Assembly (NCBI GenBank): GCA_003024985.2
Contig: PXIH01S0006083.1
Source: Euperipatoides rowelli
Taxonomy: Eukaryota > Onychophora > Udeonychophora > Euonychophora > Peripatopsidae
DNA length: 13,520 bases
Strand: one strand, 5' to 3'
Shown here: piece after piece, positions 8,570 through 13,520 of the stretch
Numbering within the stretch: position 1 is the first letter of the stretch
Layout of the letters: each line of letters opens with the position of its first letter
Made by a program: the position numbers and the translations under genes
The notes under the pieces: model-generated
Databases searched by the model: none
Told to the model about the DNA's origin: nothing
What the model saw: only the letters and a program-made list of their open reading frames with translations

Positions 8570-9011
8570 CAGGGGTTCCCAACCCTGTGCCCATGGGCAC
8601 CATGGTGCCCGTCGATCAATTTGTGTGTGACCGCTGCTGTTCGAACACAAAACGAAAGCTTGTCCGTGCTGACTTAGCAGCGTCCGTATCCCATTGATTT
8701 AGATTGTGAGTGGTTAGGCAACCAATTTTAGACAGTTATTTTCTTGTAAATCGACCTCTTTAATTCCATCTTTTGCGCCAAGTTAACGCGGACGAACTTG
8801 AGTGCAATGCACACAGACGGCTGAATTGAGTAGTGGTGGGGATTACGGATAGTTAAAAAATTGTCTAAATATAGGCGATACAATCCAGATTCTAATGCGT
8901 TTTTGACATCTGCGCATATATTTTCGTCATTAAGGAAAATATAGATAGTGTTCGCCGATCTACCGGTATTTTAGAATGTGCTCTACGGTACAAAAAGGTT
9001 GGGAACCCCTG
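8570..9011. mobile_element. hAT-like non-autonomous DNA transposon (442 bp)
   Basis: Perfect 15-bp terminal inverted repeats CAGGGGTTCCCAACC (8570-8584) and GGTTGGGAACCCCTG (8997-9011) match the usual hAT terminus CAGGGGTT-nCAAnC. Base composition inside is clearly more GC-rich than the surroundings, suggesting a foreign origin. Two overlapping perfect palindromes follow the left end: GTGCCCATGGGCAC (8587-8600) and GGGCACCATGGTGCCC (8595-8610). Subterminal motifs of this kind could bind transposase or form a hairpin. No transposase frame is visible. The flanking 8 bases (GATTGGTT and CTGGCCTA) do not match, so the target duplication has decayed or the insertion was rearranged. Confidence 0.82.
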
Positions 9012-9703
9012 CTGGCCTACATAGTTGTTTGTTTTTTAATACTGTATAAAAGAAACATATTTTTCCTTTTCAAGTCATTTTTATATAAAACAATAAAGAG
9101 AAAGAAATATTTTATTTTAGGAAGGCGGGCAAATTGAGGCCAAATTAGTTAAAAATGAGAAGTCGTTTAAAAACAACTGAGCAAAACATTTTAAATGGCA
9201 ATAGAAAAGAAAATAGATTTCTTAGCATAATACAATATTAAATTAAAAATAATTAAACGTAATAATGTTTAATACTATTTTTTAAGAAATATCGCAGTAT
9301 TTTTTTTATTTTTAACATTTACAGAATACTTCTGTATACTCCCATCCAGTATTTTTTATTTATTTTTTTATTCTCTGATGGGTTAAATTTACTTATTAAG
9401 CTAATACACACAACTCGATGATGAAAAATAGCTTAAACGACTCAAAATGAAAAATCAGCTTTATTTACCAACGACTCTATGCTGAAACTACTCAAATCGA
9501 GGCTCCGGTGTATGTACTGTATATATTTAACATGAAGTTTTCTAGTTACAAACATGTTTTCCTGCAAATGTGTTCATAGGCTGAGTGATCATATGTCGAA
9601 CAATAGACTTGCATGTTGGAATGAAGTTCCTGTCCAGACACTTAAAAAAAAAAATCATAAACATTTTTTTTTTTTTAGTTTTAACCCAGAGTCTTATAGT
9701 CTT
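9012..9703. other. AT-rich intron sequence, nothing recognised
   Basis: I see no gene. Long T and A runs occur (for example 9300-9310 and 9664-9677). Related words ATGAAAAATAGC, ATGAAAAATCAGC and ACGACTC recur between 9417 and 9475, hinting at a small decayed repeat. Confidence 0.5.
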
Positions 9704-9850
9704 CAATATTATTATTATTACGTTTATTTGTATAACTTAATACATAATACATTGGATATATAATATAAAATATAAATATAATTTGATCATTGCATTAACA
9801 ATGACATTATAGTAACATAAAAGATTAAGTCATAGCCCCGAAGGATGTTG
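9704..9850 (-). mobile_element. Probable LINE 3' tail, antisense
   Basis: On the minus strand this AT-rich stretch ends with CAAATAAACGTAATAATAATAAT, split here as CAAATAAACG plus a TAA/AAT repeat (+ strand 9707-9721). That resembles the ending at 3844-3900. Simple-repeat 3' ends of this kind are common in invertebrate non-LTR elements. No protein motif is recognisable upstream in the element's own direction, so it would be a severely 5'-truncated copy. Confidence 0.35.
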
Positions 9851-10070
9851 ACAAAATTTACATATTTTTCCAAATAATAACTGATTAGAAAAGTCACGTT
9901 ATATAAAAAAAAAAAAGATTGTAAATGTCAGTAGACTACGCCAAATCAGGAACACTATTAATCCAGGTGAAAACACATTAACAAATCAAATCTTTATCAC
10001 ATATTCAGGTTATATCATGCTTCAAAACTTCATTGATGATGAATCCAAATAGAAAATCAATATTGGGGAA

Positions 10071-10551
10071 CGTTAAGCTTTTATCAGCAAAAATATACTG
10101 TATTAGGAAATATCAAGATTTTTTTGCACAAATTATGTTTGTATGGTCTAAGGTTGCATCTCAACGATTCATTTTTAAACATTATTTATTCCCTAGGTTT
10201 TTTGATGAAGGAAGGATGTGGTTGTTTCTTGAGATTCCTAAAATTACACATAGATCCTTCCTTCATCAAAAATCTAGTAATTTTATTGCCATAAAAAGGG
10301 ATTTAAAAATAACTGCTCCCCCAATATTAGCTTCCATATTTATAGTTAAATACACCAGGTGATATCTACGACAAATGGCGATATAATGGCTTACACGATT
10401 ATTAATGAAGATGTTTTTTCTAAAACGATCATATTCTATAGACAACGAAGTGCCCTTGGCAAGGTAAGTGATTTATTTTAATTAGGCCTAAATCTATTTG
10501 CGCAAAAAAATCTTGATATTCCTAATATATTTTTGCTGATGAAAGCGTAAT
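10071..10551. mobile_element. Inverted-repeat element (~480 bp) with nested hairpin
   Basis: The outer arms, about 10071-10133 and 10494-10551, are reverse complements over about 57 bases with few mismatches and small gaps (5 and 1 bases). Exact blocks include ATCAGCAAAAATA and AATATCAAGATTTTTTTGC. Inside lies a second inverted repeat: 10193-10217 pairs with 10254-10277 (core TTTTTGATGAAGGAAGGAT; one mismatch and one extra T). No matching flanking duplication is visible, and no transposase. A foldback-type or MITE element is the likeliest class. Confidence 0.65.
10386..10463 (+). other. Short ATG frame ending at a perfect splice donor (speculative exon)
   Basis: From the ATG at 10386, 26 codons run open and end in GGC AAG directly followed by GTAAGT (donor GT at 10464-10465, phase 0). 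The composition is less AT-extreme than the surroundings. It lies inside the inverted-repeat element in the TMEM35-like intron. Phase 0 does not match the phase-1 acceptor at 11303, so splicing into that exon would hit a stop after about a dozen codons. The protein resembles nothing I recognise. Chance is a good alternative explanation. Confidence 0.15.
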
Positions 10552-10697
10552 GTGCAGATATGTAGGCTACATATTTATATTCTTTGCAATTTTTTTTTAA
10601 ATATAAACACTTCTCGATTTACTTGGGAACCAGTAAAGATTTTTTTCTCCCTTCATTGAAAAGTAGAAAGCAATATTATTTAGTGTAGCGTAAGATA

Positions 10698-10942
10698 TTT
10701 TTTTTAAATTCCAAAATGTCACTTATTTACAAGCACACTGCCTTAATGTTGTTTGACGCTTAGACCAATCATATCTATAAGCATTTTTCATCTTCACTGG
10801 GGAGAAAGTCTAATACAATTAGAGTACCAGAAACTTTTTTTTTTAATTCTAAAACAGAGTATTTACAAGCACGACTGCCTGTAGTAGTTTGCTTTATACT
10901 AATCATATTGTTAAATATTTTTCTTTTTCATTGGGAGAAAAG
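10698..10942. repeat. Diverged tandem duplication, period about 136 bp
   Basis: Segment 10698-10807 aligns with 10834-10942. Both start with a T-run then AATTC-AAAA, share TATTTACAAGCAC (10724-10736 and 10860-10872) and ACTGCC, then CAATCATAT or TAATCATAT, and end CACTGGGGAGAAAG or CATTGGGAGAAAAG. Many substitutions separate the units, so the duplication is old, or these are two copies of a dispersed repeat. No coding potential is visible. Confidence 0.65.
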
Positions 10943-11050
10943 AAAAAAATCAGCACACAATATGAGTAGCTGGCAGAAGCTCTTTTTTGTATTACAAAAT
11001 GAGAAAACTTTATATTCTTAAGTCCGAATAAGGCATTCGTAAATTGAATA

Positions 11051-11118
11051 TGAGGTGTCAATGTATAATGTTCATAAGTGTGAATGAGGTGTGAATGTAT
11101 AATGTTCACACTTATGAA
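11051..11118. repeat. Overlapping direct repeat (34-bp spacing) and perfect 14-bp inverted repeat
   Basis: The 24-mer at 11051-11074 recurs at 11085-11108 with one change (TGAGGTGTCAATG versus TGAGGTGTGAATG). In addition TTCATAAGTGTGAA (11071-11084) is the perfect reverse complement of TTCACACTTATGAA (11105-11118). The second unit therefore ends in an inverted copy of the first unit's spacer, a pattern expected from template switching during replication. It lies about 190 bp before the last exon. Confidence 0.85.
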
Positions 11119-11303
11119 TGTTCATTGTATATTCAAAAATAGAGGACTGCCTGTAGACTAAGGTACTGTATATTGTAGCCTACCTGTAGTATAAATTTGA
11201 ACCTAGACAAAAACTTTTCCAGACTGCATAAGTCTGCATTTCAAATAGCTTACTATATACAATCAATGTGTAACATTATAAACTTATTTATTTTTCTGTT
11301 TAG

Positions 11304-11536
11304 AGCGATTTGTACGGATTGCCATTATCAAACAACTAGCCAATGTCATTTTGTTAATTTTAATGTTATCTGCTCTATACATACATTGGATCTTAGAAGA
11401 CAGTTTGGAGAAAACGGTTCCACCCGTAGTTTTTTCACTGATGTTGGTGTGTCGTCTTATTATTTATTTTCAAGTGAGGAGTAGGAATCGTCAAATGGAG
11501 AAAGTAAAAGTAACCGAAGAAATGAAAAGTAAATAA
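11304..11536 (+). CDS. TMEM35: TMEM35-family membrane protein, terminal exon
   Basis: This is the last coding exon. The acceptor is TTTTTCTGTTTAG ending at 11303. The first two bases (AG) complete a Glu codon begun by the G at 6898, and 76 further codons run to TAA at 11534-11536. It encodes RFVRIAIIKQLAN, a membrane segment LLILMLSALYIHW, the loop ILEDSLEKTVPP, a last membrane segment VVFSLMLVCRLIIYF, and a charged tail ending KVTEEMKSK. The pairs KQLAN/KDVAN and CRLII/CRLLI match the end of TMEM35A as I remember it, while the ESL-like loop also recalls TMEM35B. With exon 6763-6898 the window carries about 122 residues. Adding roughly 40 for a missing first exon gives the usual family length of about 160. 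Relative to the family, about six residues (FVRIAI) appear inserted right after the junction. Confidence 0.86.
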
Positions 11537-11898
11537 TATATTCAAAAGCTAGAAAACCAAAAATATATATATATTGTAAAAATTCCTTAAAAAGGAAATT
11601 TGAATGTACTGATATCTCCATCTGGGTATATAAGAATTATGTGTGCCAAGTCCTTTTTTTAATGCATTTTCCTTCTAAGGAACTGAATTTTATTTTTTTT
11701 AATGTGATTTTTTTTATCGCATTAAAAATGCAGCTTTAAATAGCTTAGTTGTTTTTTAAATGTTTTGTAGTTGAAAATATGTTATGTAATTGTTTTTTTT
11801 ATATAACTTATATTATACACTGTATATTTTTATTAGTACAGTATATTTAAGTTGAAATTTATTTTATTACATCATTTTAATTTATTCTACTAGGGCAT
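11537..11898 (+). other. Presumed 3' UTR of the TMEM35-like gene
   Basis: AT-rich sequence follows the stop codon. It has an AT dinucleotide run (near 11562-11574), an AAATTCCTT/AAGGAAATTT stem (11579-11601), and a weak poly(A) variant ATTAAA at 11721-11726. I see no further coding sequence. The extent as 3' UTR is inferred from the poly(A) signal that follows. Confidence 0.5.
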
Positions 11899-11904
11899 AA
11901 TAAA
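11899..11904 (+). terminator. Candidate polyadenylation signal AATAAA
   Basis: A canonical AATAAA lies about 360 bases after the stop of the TMEM35-like gene, followed within 20 bases by a possible CA cleavage context (GCTCACAATCATG). AATAAA is frequent by chance in such AT-rich DNA, and further copies occur later (near 12551 and 12893). Confidence 0.45.
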
Positions 11905-11993
11905 AGCTCACAATCATGTTTAGACCCATCTGAAATACTTTATAAACCTGAGATTCTTGACTGATTATAAAAAATGTGTGACATAGTAACACA

Positions 11994-12025
11994 TCAAAAT
12001 GAAAAGATTAATAATTTCATTTTGA
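11994..12025. repeat. Perfect 11-bp hairpin
   Basis: TCAAAATGAAA (11994-12004) and TTTCATTTTGA (12015-12025) are exact reverse complements around a 10-nt loop. It lies about 90 bases past the candidate poly(A) signal. Its role is unknown. It is AT-rich and could be incidental. Confidence 0.6.
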
Positions 12026-12693
12026 TCTTAGTCCTAAATGATGAATATTCATAAAAAGAGTGTCACAGTTTTAATACTGCATATATTATTTAATTGCATA
12101 AAGTTTTTTTTGTCAACTTGTTCACCAATTGTCATTAGAAATGGGAGACACCATTTTCAAGCCAAATATACCCGTAGGGACGGACATTTTCGCTCTTTGT
12201 AGCATTAGCGAAAGTATATAAAATGTTTATGTCTTTAAATCTTTTGTTTGAATTAGGTCATTTAAATGCGTTTAAAAAGGCGATAAAAAGCTAAATTGAA
12301 CCTTAAAAGCTAAATACAATTTATTGTGCTACAAAAAACGAAATTCAATTAATTATGCTATTAAAAGGTGAAAAAGCCTTTTTTTAAAAACATTTAAATT
12401 TTTTTTTTCTTTTAACCTAAAATTGTCATTGAAAGTGGGACTTCCTGGTCAAAGTGATATAATCAAAATAAAATTTTTTGAGGTTTTAATTAATTAGACT
12501 AAAGTGTATTTCAATTAAGATTGTATCATTTAAAAAACAATATCATTTCATTTAGGCAATAAAAAGTTTAAAATCTTGTCATTTTTAACTTAATAAGATG
12601 CCTAGTATTGTAAACCATCTTTAGAGACAATTATCTTTACCTGAAAGTGTAAATGCAGAATAGTTTAAAGATGAAGATGAAAGAAAAGACTTG
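12026..12693. other. AT-rich downstream DNA, nothing recognised
   Basis: I see no gene. A short inverted pair TTTCGCT/AGCGAAA flanks 12 bases at about 12188-12213. The 20-mer starting AATTGTCATT near 12127 recurs at 12421 with 17 of 20 bases the same, suggesting a dispersed or duplicated repeat. The word AAAAGCTAAAT occurs twice near 12287 and 12306. Confidence 0.45.
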
Positions 12694-12743
12694 CTTACAA
12701 ACAGTAGTTTATATTTTTCTTACAAACAGTAGTTTATTATTAT
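12694..12743. repeat. 25-bp tandem duplication followed by TTA/ATT microsatellite
   Basis: CTTACAAACAGTAGTTTAT occurs at 12694-12712 and again, identical, at 12719-12737. The second copy runs into a short ATT repeat. The identity over 19 bases implies a recent slip or duplication. Confidence 0.85.
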
Positions 12744-13337
12744 TATTAGGATTTATTCATGTAAAACAGATAATATATTACAAACTTGTAGTGAGCATTC
12801 AAATTGGGCTCAATATAAAATTAAATTACTATTTTTAGCACAGTAATATGCTTCCTAGCCCAAACAAGGATGTGGAAGCATTTACATTACTTTAATAAAA
12901 GTCAAATAATAAATTTTGAGGACTATCTAGGTTGTCTCAGCAATCTCAAGATTAAGAACCATATGAATTCTTGAATTAATATAAAGTTTAATAACTATAT
13001 ACTGTATGTTAAAGCAATAACGAGGAAGTAAATCAGTTTATTTCAGAAAGTATGAAAAAAAAAATCCAAACTTGAAGTCTGTTTCGATGTTAAAAAAACA
13101 TGAGAATAATATCCAATTAGAAAGTATTATTCCACAACAGAATTATGACGGTAAATAAAAAAACTACTTGCAAACATAAATAACGTTGAGTAAATAACGT
13201 TAATCCTCAGACGATCGGGAAAATCCAAAGAAAACAGAAAATGAAAAAAGAAATATTGATTCTTGGAATAATTCTCCTTGTGTTAAGTATATGTACTGTA
13301 AATCCACAAACAGATTAATACGTCACTTTTCTGTTAA
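12744..13337. other. AT-rich DNA, nothing recognised
   Basis: No coding or RNA gene is visible. A close direct repeat AAATAACGTT occurs twice at about 13178-13201. An A-run lies near 13055-13063. Confidence 0.5.
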
Positions 13338-13520
13338 GGATTGATATATTCTTTAGAAAGGCATAGGCTTAGGGGAGATATGATTCAAGTTTTCAAAATA
13401 ATTAATGGAATGGTAGATATCCCTTTTGATAAATTTTTTAAATTTAATGAAGATAGTAGAACTAGGGGACATAAATTCAAGTTAAGAGTTAATAGATCTA
13501 GACTATTGTTGCGCCAAAAG
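13338..13520 (+). mobile_element. LINE C-terminal fragment, open to the window edge
   Basis: One frame stays open for 61 codons to the last base. It reads LIYSLERHRLRGDMIQVFKI, then NGMVDIPFDKFFKFNEDS, RTRGHKFKL and RVNRSRLLLRQK. This is the C-terminal tail of a CR1/jockey-like polyprotein, closely matching the expected order YSLE-RRLRGDMI, FF-FN, TRGH-KL. The analogous RGH motif in the 180-2471 copy reads RTRGHNWKL. Unlike the other fragments it has no shift or stop in the visible part, so it may be younger. The left boundary is abrupt near 13338, so the copy is 5'-truncated or broken there, and it continues beyond the window. Confidence 0.85.

Noticed and set aside
8562-9019. Target-site duplication around the 442-bp hAT-like element
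   Set aside because: GATTGGTT and CTGGCCTA do not match, so no duplication is claimed.
10033-10362. 109-codon open frame
   Set aside because: It lies across the arms of the inverted-repeat element, has no domain, and its openness is explained by the palindromic arms.
11197-11484. 95-codon frame overlapping the last TMEM35-like exon
   Set aside because: It is in the wrong frame relative to the family motifs KQLAN and CRLII and starts within the intron.
11534-11536. C-terminal lysines (KSK) as an endoplasmic-reticulum retrieval signal
   Set aside because: Lysines sit at -3 and -1, not the canonical KKxx or KxKxx spacing.
1-13520. CRISPR array, tRNA or rRNA genes, bacterial promoters
   Set aside because: No regularly spaced repeats with unique spacers, no cloverleaf and no rRNA core sequence were seen. 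The organism is eukaryotic.

Overview
This is an AT-rich piece of eukaryotic, almost certainly metazoan, nuclear DNA. It shows spliced coding exons, large introns, decayed non-LTR retrotransposons (LINEs) and short inverted-repeat DNA transposons. No bacterial operon, tRNA, rRNA or CRISPR array is visible. Words such as TAGGCCTA, TACCGGTA and TACTGTA recur. I associate them loosely with invertebrate deuterostome or fish genomes, but the species cannot be fixed from this window.

The one host gene I can support lies on the + strand. It has two coding exons (6763-6898 and 11304-11536) separated by a 4.4-kb intron. Together they encode about 122 residues with three predicted membrane segments. 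They match the C-terminal three quarters of the TMEM35 family (TMEM35A is NACHO, the endoplasmic-reticulum chaperone of nicotinic acetylcholine receptors; TMEM35B is its paralogue). Splice phases agree (phase 0 into the first visible exon, phase 1 between the two). The exon with the start codon was not found and probably lies upstream of the window. If so, everything from 1 to 6762 is intron 1. A candidate poly(A) signal lies at 11899-11904.

Layout: 1-6762 is a graveyard of one LINE superfamily (CR1/jockey-like RT) in both orientations: a long copy at 180-2471 (+), fragments at 2757-3485 (-), 3472-3621 (+), 4328-5110 (+) and 5715-6112 (-), and an imperfect terminal-inverted-repeat (TIR) unit at 3685-4209 that contains a strong hairpin. 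The 4.4-kb intron holds a TTAA-flanked TIR element (7090-7745), two hAT-like short elements (8300-8451 and 8570-9011), a probable LINE 3' tail (9704-9850), a nested inverted-repeat element (10071-10551), a diverged 136-bp tandem duplication (10698-10942) and a small direct-plus-inverted repeat (11051-11118). Downstream of the gene the DNA is AT-rich and apparently non-coding until another LINE fragment runs off the right edge (13338-13520).

I found no convincing undescribed multi-gene system. The most useful second looks are the TMEM35 gene model (small insertion at the exon junction, missing exon 1), the inverted-repeat elements whose termini can be read at base level, the 100-nt hairpin at 3743-3842, and a short ATG-to-splice-donor reading frame inside the intron at 10386-10463.
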